From contig BBDW01000002.1 in NCBI GenBank assembly GCA_001312505.1, positions 124,001 to 188,000 of the forward strand: a stretch of 64,000 nt of DNA, written 5' to 3'. The stretch's first letter is position 1. The number at the start of each line of letters is the position of its first letter. Source of the DNA: Mediterraneibacter faecis JCM 15917. Its GTDB lineage: Bacteria > Bacillota > Clostridia > Lachnospirales > Lachnospiraceae. A program made the position numbers and the translations under genes. A model generated the notes under the pieces. The model had not been told where the DNA came from and made no database searches. It was given only the letters and a program-made list of their open reading frames with translations. This document shows positions 20,184 through 29,283 of the stretch, in pieces.

Positions 20184-20215
20184 GTTACTGTTCACAGTGC
20201 TTTGTGAGCAGTAAC
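20184..20215. repeat. Minimal palindromic element (32 bp) between selD and selA
   Basis: The arms GTTACTGTTCACA and TGTGAGCAGTAAC pair over 13 bp with one G-T. The element is flanked by GATTTCTT (20176-20183) and GGTTTCTT (20216-20223), a 7-of-8 direct repeat consistent with an old target-site duplication. It has the same ends as the elements at 29051 and 29284. Confidence 0.65.
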
Positions 20216-20266
20216 GGTTTCTTGCGGCATTTCGCTGTAGAAAGAGAAAATAAGGAGCAGCAGTAG

Positions 20267-21814
20267 TTGGAACAGTCAGATCAGAATAAGAAAAGAGAAA
20301 ATTTGCAGAAAGAAAAGAATCAGATCTTTCGCCTGCTTCCGCGAGTAGATGACTTGATGAAGAAAGAAAATGTTCAGAGACTGGCAGAGAAAGAAGGATA
20401 TGAGCGTGTTCTCGGAGCAGTCAGAGATTCTGTGGAGAATCTGAGAAATGAAATCTCACAAGGAATCAAAAAGGGAATCAGTGAGCATGAAGCGAAAGAA
20501 ATGATTCAGAAATTTCTGTATGAGATAGAATCAAGTTCAAGGAAATCAGAAGTGAACCATCTTCTGGAACAAGAACAGAAAAAGGAGATCCAACCAGTTT
20601 ATAACGGAACAGGAGTAATCCTTCATACCGGGCTTGGACGTGCAACGCTTAGTCATGAGATTGCGGAAAAACTGAAAGCAGTTGCAGAGAATTATTCCAG
20701 TCTGGAATATGATTTACAGACTGGAAAACGTGGAAACAGGACCGGATATGCAGAAGAATTGCTTTGTCAGATCACGGGAGCAGAAGCGGCAATTGTTGTG
20801 AATAACAATGCCGGAGCTGTACTTCTTGCCTTGAGTGCATTGACAAAAGGCGGAGAAGTGATCGTCTCCAGAGGAGAACTTGTTGAAATCGGCGGGAAAT
20901 TCCGTATTCCGGAAGTTCTTGAATTAAGCGGTGCTATTTTGAAAGAAGTCGGGACAACCAATCGTACAAGGATAGAAGATTATAAAGCAGCAGTCAGTGA
21001 AAAGACGAAAGCATTTTTGAAAGTCCACACAAGTAATTACAGAATTGTCGGGTTTACAGAATCGGTAAGTGCAGAAGAATTGTATGAATTAAGTACTGGT
21101 CTGATAGAGTGCACGCAGGAATTGCCACCTGAAAACTTCGAGAATCATACGGAACGAAGCGGAATTCCAGTGATTGAAGATCTGGGCAGTGGTGTACTTA
21201 TAAAACTGGACGAATATGGTTTATCCAAAGAACCAACCGTACAGGAAGAAGTAAAGGCCGGTGCAGATGTTGTTTGTTTTAGTGGGGATAAACTATTTGG
21301 TGGAGCACAGGCAGGAGTCCTTGTCGGAAAGAAAAAATATATTGATCAGATGCGTAATCATCCATTACTTCGGGCTCTTCGAGCAGATAAATTCACATTG
21401 ACAGCGATAGAAGAAGTATTGAAATGTTATCTGGATCAGAAAGAAGCGGTTCAAAAGATTCCAACTTTGAGAATGCTGACAAGACCTGTGGAGGAAATAA
21501 AAGAGAAAGCAAGAGTCTGTGCTGATAGATGGAATCAAGAGGGAGCGTTGGTTCAGATTCAAGTGGAAAAATGTATTTCTAAGGCAGGCGGTGGAGCACT
21601 TCCCGAAACAGGGATTTCAAGTTATGGAGTAACATTGGAAGCAAACGAGATCACCGTTGAAGAATTAGAAAGCAGGATGAGAAATCTCTCAATTCCGGTG
21701 ATCGGAAGAATAAAGGAAGGACGTTTCCTTCTGGATATGAGAACTTTCCCGGAAGAAGGAATCGAATATCTGGCGACACAGATCAGGCATGTTATGGAAA
21801 GAAAACATAACTAA
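20267..21814 (+). CDS. selA: L-seryl-tRNA(Sec) selenium transferase
   Basis: SelA is the PLP enzyme that converts Ser-tRNA(Sec) to Sec-tRNA(Sec) with selenophosphate. Family motifs are VYNGTGVILHTGLGRATLS, NNNAGAVLLAL, PVIEDLGSG and the PLP-lysine loop CFSGDKLFGGAQAG. The start is TTG at 20267, set by AAGGAG nine bases upstream. At 515 residues it is longer than the roughly 460 usual, with an extra segment around STGLIECTQELPPENFENH before IPVIEDLGSG. selB follows after 36 bases. Confidence 0.95.
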   Translation: MEQSDQNKKRENLQKEKNQIFRLLPRVDDLMKKENVQRLAEKEGYERVLGAVRDSVENLRNEISQGIKKGISEHEAKEMIQKFLYEIESSSRKSEVNHLLEQEQKKEIQPVYNGTGVILHTGLGRATLSHEIAEKLKAVAENYSSLEYDLQTGKRGNRTGYAEELLCQITGAEAAIVVNNNAGAVLLALSALTKGGEVIVSRGELVEIGGKFRIPEVLELSGAILKEVGTTNRTRIEDYKAAVSEKTKAFLKVHTSNYRIVGFTESVSAEELYELSTGLIECTQELPPENFENHTERSGIPVIEDLGSGVLIKLDEYGLSKEPTVQEEVKAGADVVCFSGDKLFGGAQAGVLVGKKKYIDQMRNHPLLRALRADKFTLTAIEEVLKCYLDQKEAVQKIPTLRMLTRPVEEIKEKARVCADRWNQEGALVQIQVEKCISKAGGGALPETGISSYGVTLEANEITVEELESRMRNLSIPVIGRIKEGRFLLDMRTFPEEGIEYLATQIRHVMERKHN

Positions 21815-21850
21815 GAAAGAAAAACAGCATTAAGAAAGGGACTGCATTAG

Positions 21851-23806
21851 ATGGAAAGACATGTGATCATCGGAACTGCCGGACATATCGATCATGGTAA
21901 GACGACACTGATCAAGGCATTAACGGGAAGAGATACAGACCGTCTGAAAGAAGAGAAAGCACGTGGAATCACAATTGATCTAGGGTTTACATGGATGGAT
22001 TTGACAGACGGAGAGCGTGTCGGAATCATTGATGTTCCCGGGCATGAGAAATTTATCTCTAATATGACTGCAGGTGTGGTAGGAATGGACCTTGTTCTTC
22101 TTGTAATTGCAGCAGATGAGGGGATTATGCCACAGACAAGAGAACATCTGGCAATTTTACGCCTTCTGGGTGTTGAGAATATCCTTGTTGTTTTGAATAA
22201 ATGTGACCTTGTGGATGAGGAATGGCTGGAGATGGTAGAACAGCAGATCTGTGAAGAAATGCAACAGTTGCTTACAGTAGGTCAGAGAAATGATCAGGTA
22301 GAAGATAAGCTGGAATATAATGTGGACATTGTACGTGTTTCAGCAAAATCAGGAGCCGGAATAGAAGAATTAAGAAATCAAATCCTGAAATGTGTAAAAA
22401 AGCAGAAAGAAATGTGGAAAATCCCTGCATTTCCAAGACTTCCTGTGGACAGAGTATTTTCAATGAAAGGAAGCGGAACAGTTGTGACGGGAACACTTCT
22501 TGACGGGAAAATTCATTCGGGAGATCGGGTGATGATCTATCCACAACAAACTTCGTGCAGAGTTCGTGGAGTTCAGGTGCATGAGCAGGAGGCAGAAGCT
22601 TGTGAAGCAGGTCAGCGAAGCGCACTGAACCTGGTTCAGACGGACCGAAGACAGAGCAGTGATGGGAAGTTTGTGTATCGAGGAAATGTGATCGCACCGG
22701 AAGGAAGTATGAAAGTCAGCCGCTATGTGAATGCAAAACTGACACTTCTTCCACAAAGTAAAAGAAGTATTGAGCATCAGACTCGATTACATTTTTATAG
22801 CGGAACAACAGAAGTTCTGTGCAGAGCAGTTCCGTTGTCCTGTGAGAAAGTTGAGCCGGGGGGGGAATCAGCCTATGTCCAATTAAGATTAGAAGAACCT
22901 GCTGCGTTTTGTCCGGGGGGGGACAGGTTTATTGTCCGATTTTATTCACCACTCGAGACAATCGGTGGAGGAATTATCCTTGAAATGGGAGAAAAAAAAG
23001 AGCGAAAATATCATGATGGGGGGGTTTTACAAAGACTGGAACTGTTGGAAAACAATCTTTGGAATCAAGAAAATAAGTGTTCAAAGGAAATCCCAGATCA
23101 AGAAAAGAGCCTGCAGGAACAGATTTCTTTAGAAAAGAGAATTATGGATGAATTGGAAAGCTGGTTGTCTGCTCATCCATATCGAAGAGGAATGCCAAAG
23201 ACAGTTCTTTTCAATCAGATCAGCAAAGGGAAAAAGGAACAGAATCGGGAAATTCAGAAATGTCTTATACGATTGGAGGAACATGGAAATGTCGGTTGTA
23301 TAAGGTTGCAACAGGAAAATTCTGGCATAGAGCTGATTTCTCCGGAGGGATATAAAGTAAAAGAGACGGAAGAAGTTTCTAAATTAAGAGAAATCTTTGC
23401 CAGTCAATCAGATGAGAATAAAGTTTTCTTTTTGAACAAAGTGGAATTGGAAACATTTTTTGAGTCAGCAAGAAAAACGAAAAAGAAAAGTGGAATACAA
23501 AGTCAGGATGAATTGATGGAAATTCTGAATTATATGCAGGAAGAAAACGAAATTACAGAGGTTTGTGAGAGTGTTTATACAACAACAGAGATTACGTTTA
23601 AAATTAGAACAGAAGTAAGCCGTATGTTATCTGTATCTAAAGTGATTACACTGAGTCAGGTGAAAGAAGTATTTCAGACAAGCAGAAAAAATGCCAGATT
23701 GATTTTTGAATATACAGATCGAATCGGATTTACAGCAAAAGAAGGTGCACGGACAGAACGCTTGGCAGGAAATAAATTGCAAAGAGAACAAATCAGAGGA
23801 AAGTAA
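21851..23806 (+). CDS. selB: Selenocysteine-specific elongation factor
   Basis: SelB is the GTPase that brings Sec-tRNA to the ribosome and binds the SECIS hairpin. The EF-Tu-like domain has GTAGHIDHGKTTLIKALTG, DVPGHEKF and NKCD. Domains II-III follow (RVFSMKGSGTVVTGTLL, RFIVRFYSPLETIGGG), and the C-terminal winged-helix repeats (about 420-651) should bind the mRNA. Two eight-G runs near 22858 and 22915 encode PGGES and PGGDR where relatives have PGE and PGDR, so each probably contains three extra bases; another is at 23008. AAGAAAGG precedes the ATG. Confidence 0.95.
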   Translation: MERHVIIGTAGHIDHGKTTLIKALTGRDTDRLKEEKARGITIDLGFTWMDLTDGERVGIIDVPGHEKFISNMTAGVVGMDLVLLVIAADEGIMPQTREHLAILRLLGVENILVVLNKCDLVDEEWLEMVEQQICEEMQQLLTVGQRNDQVEDKLEYNVDIVRVSAKSGAGIEELRNQILKCVKKQKEMWKIPAFPRLPVDRVFSMKGSGTVVTGTLLDGKIHSGDRVMIYPQQTSCRVRGVQVHEQEAEACEAGQRSALNLVQTDRRQSSDGKFVYRGNVIAPEGSMKVSRYVNAKLTLLPQSKRSIEHQTRLHFYSGTTEVLCRAVPLSCEKVEPGGESAYVQLRLEEPAAFCPGGDRFIVRFYSPLETIGGGIILEMGEKKERKYHDGGVLQRLELLENNLWNQENKCSKEIPDQEKSLQEQISLEKRIMDELESWLSAHPYRRGMPKTVLFNQISKGKKEQNREIQKCLIRLEEHGNVGCIRLQQENSGIELISPEGYKVKETEEVSKLREIFASQSDENKVFFLNKVELETFFESARKTKKKSGIQSQDELMEILNYMQEENEITEVCESVYTTTEITFKIRTEVSRMLSVSKVITLSQVKEVFQTSRKNARLIFEYTDRIGFTAKEGARTERLAGNKLQREQIRGK

Positions 23807-23820
23807 GGGGGGGAGAGTGA

Positions 23821-24756
23821 ATGAACTTAAAACAACTGGAAGCGTTTGTGAAAGTAGCAGAAACAAAAAGTTTTTCGGAAGCGGCAAAGCAGTTATTCCT
23901 TACGCAGCCAACTATCAGTGCACATGTGTCTGCATTAGAAAAAGAACTGAATACCTGTTTCCTTATAAGAAATACAAGAGGAGTTGAGCTGTCAGAGAGT
24001 GGAAAAGAGCTTTATGCTTATGCGGTACAAATGCTTGAAATCGAAAAGACAATAAAAGGACGGTTTGGAAAAGAAATAAAACCGGAGGGAAATGTACTTC
24101 GTATTGGTGCTTCAACCGTACCGGCGCAATATATTCTTCCAAATGTAATGTCTACATTTCATGCAGAATATCCTGGCGAAAAATTGAAGCTTTTTGAGAC
24201 AGACAGTAAAGGAGTTATCGATATGATTCTTTCCCATCATATTGATATTGGATTTACAGGAACCGTGATTGAGAAAGGAAACTGTAAATATCTTCCATTT
24301 TATGAAGACGAATTAGTTGTGCTTACTCCGGCAAATGAGAAATTTGTTGAAAAGCTTTGTGGTGGACAAATATTGGCGGATTGGATCATGGACGAGCCGG
24401 TGATCTTAAGAGAAGAAGGATCCGGAACAAAGAAAGAAGCAGAAAAAATGCTGGCAGAACAAGGGATTGATATGAAGAAACTGAAGCTTGCAGCATTGAT
24501 GGAGAATCAGGAGACAATCAAAAGATCTGTAAGTAAAGGGATGGGAGTTACGATTTTGTCTAAACTTGCGGCAGAAGAGGAATTGAAAAATGGAACACTT
24601 CTGGCTTTTCCACTGGGCAGTCAAGGTGGAAAGAGAATGATCAACCTTGTCTATGATGCAGAATATCCGTTGCTTCCGGCAGCAGAGCGTTTTATAAAGA
24701 TGATAAAGAGAATGTATTTGAAGAAAGAAAATACAGGGATAGGTGAATGCAAATAA
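23821..24756 (+). CDS. LysR-family regulator of the selenium cluster
   Basis: A 311-residue LysR-type transcription factor. The N-terminal winged HTH (residues 1-60, MNLKQLEAFVKVAETKSFS...TQPTISAHVSALE) is followed by the periplasmic-binding-like effector domain (LRIGASTVPAQYILPNVM, GVTILSKLAAEEELK). It matches the 'selenium metabolism-associated LysR' regulators found with selB, which are presumed to sense a sulfur or selenium metabolite. It starts 14 bases after selB behind a GGGGGGGAGAG site, so it is co-transcribed with the genes it probably controls. Its targets are unknown. Confidence 0.85.
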   Translation: MNLKQLEAFVKVAETKSFSEAAKQLFLTQPTISAHVSALEKELNTCFLIRNTRGVELSESGKELYAYAVQMLEIEKTIKGRFGKEIKPEGNVLRIGASTVPAQYILPNVMSTFHAEYPGEKLKLFETDSKGVIDMILSHHIDIGFTGTVIEKGNCKYLPFYEDELVVLTPANEKFVEKLCGGQILADWIMDEPVILREEGSGTKKEAEKMLAEQGIDMKKLKLAALMENQETIKRSVSKGMGVTILSKLAAEEELKNGTLLAFPLGSQGGKRMINLVYDAEYPLLPAAERFIKMIKRMYLKKENTGIGECK

Positions 24757-24759
24757 CAC

Positions 24760-24792
24760 GCCCTATTTATAGAAAAAGCCTATAAATAGGGC
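24760..24792. repeat. Strong hairpin between lysR and the desulfurase gene
   Basis: GCCCTATTTATAG and CTATAAATAGGGC are perfectly complementary over 13 bp with a 7-base loop. No T tract follows on the + strand, so it is not a typical terminator; it could be a transcript-stabilising or processing hairpin, or an operator. Confidence 0.6.
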
Positions 24793-24812
24793 AGATCCAT
24801 TACGGATTCCTA

Positions 24813-24842
24813 TTAGACGGAAACAGAAAAGAGAAGTATACT
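24813..24842 (+). promoter_or_regulatory. Possible internal promoter before the desulfurase gene
   Basis: TTAGAC (24813-24818) and TATACT (24837-24842) are 18 bases apart. The -35 match is poor. It would let the csd-like, yedE and tusA-like genes be expressed apart from selA/selB. Confidence 0.35.
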
Positions 24843-24907
24843 ATAACTAGTGATTTGTATCTAAAAAGTAAACGATATAAACACATACAGAAAGGAAGAG
24901 AAGCCCT

Positions 24908-26038
24908 ATGATCTACATGGATAATGCGGCAACTACATTGCAGAAACCGGAAGAAGTAAAAGAGGCGATTCTCTATGCTCTCGAGCATATGGGTAATGCA
25001 GGGAGAGGCGGAACAGAAGCTGCACTTGATGCTTCGAGAAGTATCTATGCAGTAAGGGAAAAGCTTGCAGATTTTTTCAATGCAGAAAGTCCGACAAGAA
25101 TTGCATTTACTGCAAATTCTACAGAGAGTCTTAATATTGCATTAAAAGGTTTATTTCAACCGGGCGATCATGTGATCACAACAGTGCTGGAACATAATTC
25201 AGTATTGCGTCCGCTGTATTGGTGTCAGGAACAGGGAGTAGAGCTTACAATTCTAAACTGTGACGAAAAGGGAAATCTGTCATATGAAGAGATGGAGAAT
25301 GCAGTGAGGGAAAATACAAAAGCAATTGTGTGTACCCATGCTTCAAATCTAACGGGAAATATGATCAATCTGAAACGGGTAGGACAGATTGCATCGAAGA
25401 AGCATATTTTGTTTGTTGTGGATGCTTCTCAGACAGCAGGTGTTTATCCAATTGATGTGCAGGAACTTGGGGGGGTTGATGTATTGTGCTTCACAGGACA
25501 TAAAGGTCTGCTTGGACCGCAGGGAACCGGAGGGCTTTATGTTAGGGAAGGTGTGGAAATTCGTCCGCTTCTGTGTGGAGGAAGTGGCGTGGATACTTAT
25601 AACATGCATCATCCGTCCCAGATGCCGACGGCACTTGAGGCCGGAACTCTTAATGGGCATGGGATTGCAGGACTTGGCGCAGCAATTGATTATCTGAACC
25701 GTACAGGAATTGATGTGATCCGTGAGAAAGAACTTCATCTGATGCGCAGGTTTTATGATGGGATTTCTCAGATCCCGGATGTGAAAGTCTATGGAGATTT
25801 TACAGCAGAGGAAAGAGCTCCGATCGTGACTTTCAATCTGGGAGATTATGACTCTTCTGAAGTCAGTGATGAATTAAATGAAGTTTATGGGATTGCGACC
25901 AGACCGGGAGCACATTGTGCACCACTGATGCACAAAGCACTCGGTACAGTAGAACAGGGAGCTGTCCGATTCAGTTTTTCTCATTACAATACAGAAGAAG
26001 AGGTCGATTTTGCAATTCGTGCAATAAAAGAGTTGTAG
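24908..26038 (+). CDS. Class V aminotransferase / cysteine desulfurase-like enzyme of the selenium cluster
   Basis: A 376-residue PLP enzyme of the cysteine desulfurase (selenocysteine lyase) superfamily, which releases S or Se from Cys/Sec. Seen are YMDNAATTLQKPEEV, VLEHNSVLRPLYW, VVDASQTAG, the PLP-lysine loop CFTGHKGLLGPQGTGG, and the catalytic cysteine in RPGAHCAPLMHKALG. Orthologs of this subgroup are commonly encoded with selenium genes, so a role in mobilising Se for SelD is likely but inferred. The seven-G run at 25469-25475 (LGGVDV) likely has an extra Gly codon. yedE follows 19 bases downstream. Confidence 0.88.
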   Translation: MIYMDNAATTLQKPEEVKEAILYALEHMGNAGRGGTEAALDASRSIYAVREKLADFFNAESPTRIAFTANSTESLNIALKGLFQPGDHVITTVLEHNSVLRPLYWCQEQGVELTILNCDEKGNLSYEEMENAVRENTKAIVCTHASNLTGNMINLKRVGQIASKKHILFVVDASQTAGVYPIDVQELGGVDVLCFTGHKGLLGPQGTGGLYVREGVEIRPLLCGGSGVDTYNMHHPSQMPTALEAGTLNGHGIAGLGAAIDYLNRTGIDVIREKELHLMRRFYDGISQIPDVKVYGDFTAEERAPIVTFNLGDYDSSEVSDELNEVYGIATRPGAHCAPLMHKALGTVEQGAVRFSFSHYNTEEEVDFAIRAIKEL

Positions 26039-26057
26039 AGAAAGAGAGGAAAAGGAA

Positions 26058-27154
26058 ATGAATTTATTTGATTCAAAGAAGAAACTGGGAATCGCCGGTG
26101 TCGTAATGGGTCTGGTGGCAGCAACACTTGCTTATTTTGGTAACCCAGCGAACATGGCAATCTGTATTGCGTGTTTTGTACGTGATACAGCAGGAGCACT
26201 TGGACTTCATTCCGCAGAACCGGTACAGTATGCAAGACCGGAAATCATCGGAATCGTCCTCGGTGCATTTATTATTTCAATTGCGACAAAAGAATATCGT
26301 GCAACAGCAGGATCTTCCACAATCGTACGTTTTGTACTCGGAATGATTCTTGTGATCGGAGCACTTGTATTCCTTGGGTGTCCGCTTCGTATGGTGATAC
26401 GTATGTCAGCCGGAGATCTGAATGCATGGGTAGCACTGATCGGATTTGCTCTTGGTGTTGCTACAGGCGTGTTTGCACTGAAGAAAGGTTTCAGCCTTGG
26501 GCGTGCACATGTGACAAATAAAGTGAGCGGAAGTGTACTTCCACTTCTTATGATCGGAGTACTTGTACTTGCACTTGGAACAAATCTTTTAAAGAGTAGT
26601 ACAGCAGGTCCTGGAAGTATGCATGCACCAATCATTATTTCTCTGATCGGTGGACTTCTCTTTGGAGCATTTGCTCAGAAATCAAGAATGTGTTTCGCAG
26701 GAAGTATCCGTGATATCATTCTTATGAAGAACTTTGACCTGATCACAATCGTTGTAGGATTCTTCGCAGTTATGCTTGTATATAATGTTGCAACAGGACA
26801 TTTTGTTCTTGCATTCAATACACCTGGAGTGATCGCTCACTCCCAGCACTTGTGGAGCATTCTTGGAATGTATGCAGTAGGATTTGCAGCAGTTCTTGCA
26901 GGAGGATGCCCGCTGCGTCAGCTTGTACTTGCAGGTCAGGATCATCTGATGCAGGAGTAACAGTGATCGGTATGTTTGCAGGTGGAGCACTTGCACATAA
27001 CCTTGGCCTGGCAGCAAGTGGAACAGCACTGAATGCTGAGACAGGTGAGATCGTAGCCGGAGCTGTTCCGCCAGCAGGTAAGATCGCAGCAATTATTTGT
27101 ATTATTGTATGTTTTGTAATCGCATTTACAAACAAGAGAAGCGAAGCAAAATAA
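26058..27154 (+). CDS. yedE: Selenium metabolism membrane protein YedE (frameshifted)
   Basis: YedE/FdhT is a polytopic YeeE-family membrane protein thought to import a selenium species. The N-terminal half has ACFVRDTAGALGLH and LGCPLRMVIRMSAGD. The second repeat has FGAFAQKSRMCFAGSIRD and GGCPLRQLVLAGQ, with conserved cysteines in both. The frame breaks at about 26940, where CAGGATCA should read CAGGGATCA to continue GQGSSDAGVTVIGMFAGGAL and end NKRSEAK. I read the lesion as a lost G. It lies between the desulfurase-like gene and a TusA-like carrier, consistent with an uptake-and-transfer pathway. Confidence 0.88.
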
Positions 27155-27167
27155 GGAGAAAATAGTT

Positions 27168-27371
27168 ATGAGAGAAGTAGATGCAAGAGGATTATCTTGT
27201 CCAGAACCATTGATGCTGACAGCAGAAGCGATTAAAAGTGAAAATAGTCCGGTAAAGGTTCTTGTGACAGAACCACATCAGAAAACAAATGTGGAGAAAT
27301 TTGCAAAGGATCACGGAAAGAAAACAACAGTAGAAGAAATCGAAGATGGATTTGCTGTTGTGATCGAGTAA
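27168..27371 (+). CDS. Small TusA-like sulfur/selenium carrier
   Basis: A 67-residue single-domain TusA-family protein with the CPxP motif GLSCPEPLMLTAEAI; the cysteine is expected to hold a persulfide or selenide. It follows yedE by 13 bases, and the pair YeeE/YedE plus TusA is a common transport-and-carrier unit. AAGGAGAAAATAGTT precedes the ATG. A strong terminator follows, closing the operon begun at yedF. Confidence 0.88.
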   Translation: MREVDARGLSCPEPLMLTAEAIKSENSPVKVLVTEPHQKTNVEKFAKDHGKKTTVEEIEDGFAVVIE

Positions 27372-27391
27372 AATGAAATAGTAAAAAGTCC

Positions 27392-27433
27392 TGCTCCCTT
27401 TACTGAATGTGAATTTGGTAAAGGGAGCATTTT
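27392..27433 (+). terminator. Rho-independent terminator of the selenium operon
   Basis: TGCTCCCTTTAC and GTAAAGGGAGCA are perfect 12-bp arms around a 14-base loop, followed by TTTT. It lies 20 bases after the tusA-like stop. Confidence 0.92.
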
Positions 27434-27470
27434 AGTAATAAAAAATGTTTTCTATTTGTCTGGTTTCGGT

Positions 27471-27476
27471 TATAAT
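27471..27476 (+). promoter_or_regulatory. Candidate -10 for the ThrE-type exporter genes
   Basis: TATAAT at 27471-27476 lies 39 bases before the ThrE N-domain ATG at 27515. A convincing -35 is lacking (TTTTCT at 17 bases). Confidence 0.4.
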
Positions 27477-27514
27477 AAGAGAGTTGAGAAAAAGGAAAGT
27501 GCGAGGATAACAGC

Positions 27515-28279
27515 ATGTATATTTCAACAAAATATCTGCATGTATTTCTTGATATCGGAGATGCGCTGCTTTCAAGCGGGGGGGCGGAGATATTTCGTGT
27601 AGAAGATACATTGAACCGTATGGGATATGCATGCGGTGCAACACAGATGAATGTGTTCGTGATCACATCGAGTATTGTTATTACAATGGAATTTCCAGAA
27701 GAAAATGTACGAACTCAGACAAGGAGAATCCGAAAGACCGGAGGAAATGATTTCGAGAAGCTGGAGAAACTGAACAATCTGAGCAGACAGTTTTGCCAGA
27801 ATCCTATGTCTCCTGAAGAACTCAGGGAAGTCTTCGATCAGATTGACAAAGTTGTTCCGACACAGACAGGAAAACTCGCAGGGAGTATTCTGGCAGCTTT
27901 TAGCTTTGCGCTTTTCTATGGAGGAAATCTCTGGGATGCATTACTGGCCGGATTAGCAGGCATCTTAATCTGGGGAGCACAGAGACATATAAGAAAGTAT
28001 TGCATGAATGAAGTGACGTTTCAATTTGTGGCATCATTTCTTACGGGATGTTTTATTTGTGTTATGGCGAGGCTTTTTCCGGCTCTGCACGTGGATAAGA
28101 TTATGATTGGTGATATTATGTTATTGATCCCGGGATTGATGGCAACAAATGCGATCCGTGATATATTGATCGGAGATACGATATCTGGGGTTATGCGTTT
28201 TATAGAGGCAATGCTTCTTGCGGCAGTGCTTGCACTTGGATTTATCGGAGCAATATTTCTGATTGGGAGGATTGGTTGA
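27515..28279 (+). CDS. ThrE-family exporter, N-terminal-domain protein
   Basis: A 254-residue protein of the threonine/serine exporter (ThrE/DUF1212) family. The cytoplasmic N-terminus includes DIGDALLSSGGAEIFRVEDTL; relatives have one Gly (SSGAE), so the seven-G run at 27578 is likely inflated. About five membrane segments follow (AFSFALFYGG, LLIPGLMATNAIRDI). The partner domain is the next gene, overlapping by TGATG, as in split ThrE systems. The substrate is unknown; ThrE exports Thr/Ser, but its position next to selenium genes leaves another substrate open. Confidence 0.82.
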   Translation: MYISTKYLHVFLDIGDALLSSGGAEIFRVEDTLNRMGYACGATQMNVFVITSSIVITMEFPEENVRTQTRRIRKTGGNDFEKLEKLNNLSRQFCQNPMSPEELREVFDQIDKVVPTQTGKLAGSILAAFSFALFYGGNLWDALLAGLAGILIWGAQRHIRKYCMNEVTFQFVASFLTGCFICVMARLFPALHVDKIMIGDIMLLIPGLMATNAIRDILIGDTISGVMRFIEAMLLAAVLALGFIGAIFLIGRIG

Positions 28280-28730
28280 TGACGTATATTGTTCAATTAT
28301 TTACAGGCGCAGCGGGTTCGGTTGCATTTGGCATATTGTTTCATATGAAGAAGAAACACCTTCCATTGGCGGCACTTGGTGGTTTTCTGGGCTGGCTGTT
28401 ATTTATCATCTGCAGAGAATGCTGGGGGGGTGGTGTGTTCTTCCCGACACTGGCAGCAGCTTTTGGAATCGACTTATATGCGGAGATACTTGCACGTAGT
28501 TGCAAGAGTACTTCGACATCATTTTTTGTGACATCAGTAATTCCGCTGATTCCAGGAAGCACACTTTATTATTGCATGAGAAGCGTTGTTGAGGGGGGGA
28601 TTTACATCAGGCGTGGAATTATGGAAGAGATACATTTTTATATGCACTAGGGATTGCGGCAGGTATGAGTATTGCCTGGGCAATCTGTGATTTTTTGAGA
28701 AAGATAAAAGGAAAACAGGAGATCTCATAA
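28279..28730 (+). CDS. ThrE-family exporter, second membrane-domain protein (frameshifted)
   Basis: The C-terminal ThrE domain (ThrE_2/DUF3815) encoded as a separate gene with four to five membrane segments: VQLFTGAAGSVAFGILFH, LGGFLGWLLFIICREC, SVIPLIPGSTLYYCM. The frame is lost at the seven-G run 28592-28598. After correction the protein continues with an FTSG segment, a final membrane helix (YALGIAAGMSIAWAICDFL) and stops at 28728-28730, right against the next ATG. Another seven-G run at 28426 sits in CWGGGVF. The ATG at 28279 overlaps the previous stop. Confidence 0.78.
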
Positions 28731-28967
28731 ATGAGAAAGAAAGAATTAAAACTTGTGGTGACATTTCACACAACTGCGGATGCGATGGCGATGGAAAAAG
28801 CGTGTAAGGCAGAGGAGGTACCGGGCAGACTGATTCCGGTGCCAAGAGTAATCTCGGCCGGTTGTGGACTTGCCTGGGCAGCACCGCTTGAGGCGGTAGA
28901 ACAGATCAAGCATGTAATGCAGGAAAAGGGGATTGAGAGAGAAGAACTTCATGAGTGTATGGTCTAA
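28731..28967 (+). CDS. DUF3343 putative Se/S carrier protein
   Basis: A 78-residue DUF3343 protein. Features are LVVTFHTTADAMAMEKAC, a conserved Gly-Cys-Gly (VISAGCGLAWAAP) and a C-terminal Cys (LHECMV). The Pfam family is described as a putative Se/S carrier and its genes often lie near selenium genes. The ATG follows the corrected stop of the exporter gene without a gap, so it is translationally coupled to it. Biochemical function is unproven. Confidence 0.78.
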   Translation: MRKKELKLVVTFHTTADAMAMEKACKAEEVPGRLIPVPRVISAGCGLAWAAPLEAVEQIKHVMQEKGIEREELHECMV

Positions 28968-29050
28968 TCTTTGGATTCAAGGCAAAATGCGCATATTCTG
29001 TGTTGAACAGTGGAGCGATAGATATGGAAGTGAAAAGTAATCATGTTTTC

Positions 29051-29192
29051 GTTACTGTTCACTCCGTTCACAGTAACGTAGCCAAAATTCATTCCAAATT
29101 GCCTGCGGCAATGGAATTTTGCGTGTATGTCTCGGGATTTTGGCATATTCATGCCAAAACACCTCGCGGGATAGTGGTGTGTGAACAGTAAC
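29051..29192. mobile_element. 142-bp palindromic MITE-like element with 8-bp target duplication
   Basis: The ends are GTTACTGTTCAC and GTGAACAGTAAC (perfect 12-bp inverted repeats). The element is flanked on both sides by ATGTTTTC (29043-29050 and 29193-29200), a perfect 8-bp direct repeat. The interior carries nested hairpins ATTGCC/GGCAAT inside CAAAATTC/GAATTTTG, and TTTTGGCAT/ATGCCAAAA. It has no significant coding capacity. It lies in the 423-bp gap between the DUF3343 gene and fprA. Its size equals that of the element at 47308. Confidence 0.8.
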
Positions 29193-29230
29193 ATGTTTTC
29201 AAAAAAGAAACGAGAATATGAGAATGAACG

Positions 29231-29259
29231 TTGATTCTGAGGGCGGTTTGCGCTATACT
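29231..29259 (+). promoter_or_regulatory. Sigma-A promoter of fprA
   Basis: TTGATT (29231-29236), a 17-base spacer and TATACT (29254-29259) lie 131 bases before the fprA ATG. The 5' leader of the transcript contains the minimal palindromic element at 29284-29313. Confidence 0.75.
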
Positions 29260-29283
29260 CTATTCAGTAATAAAAGAAAAAAG

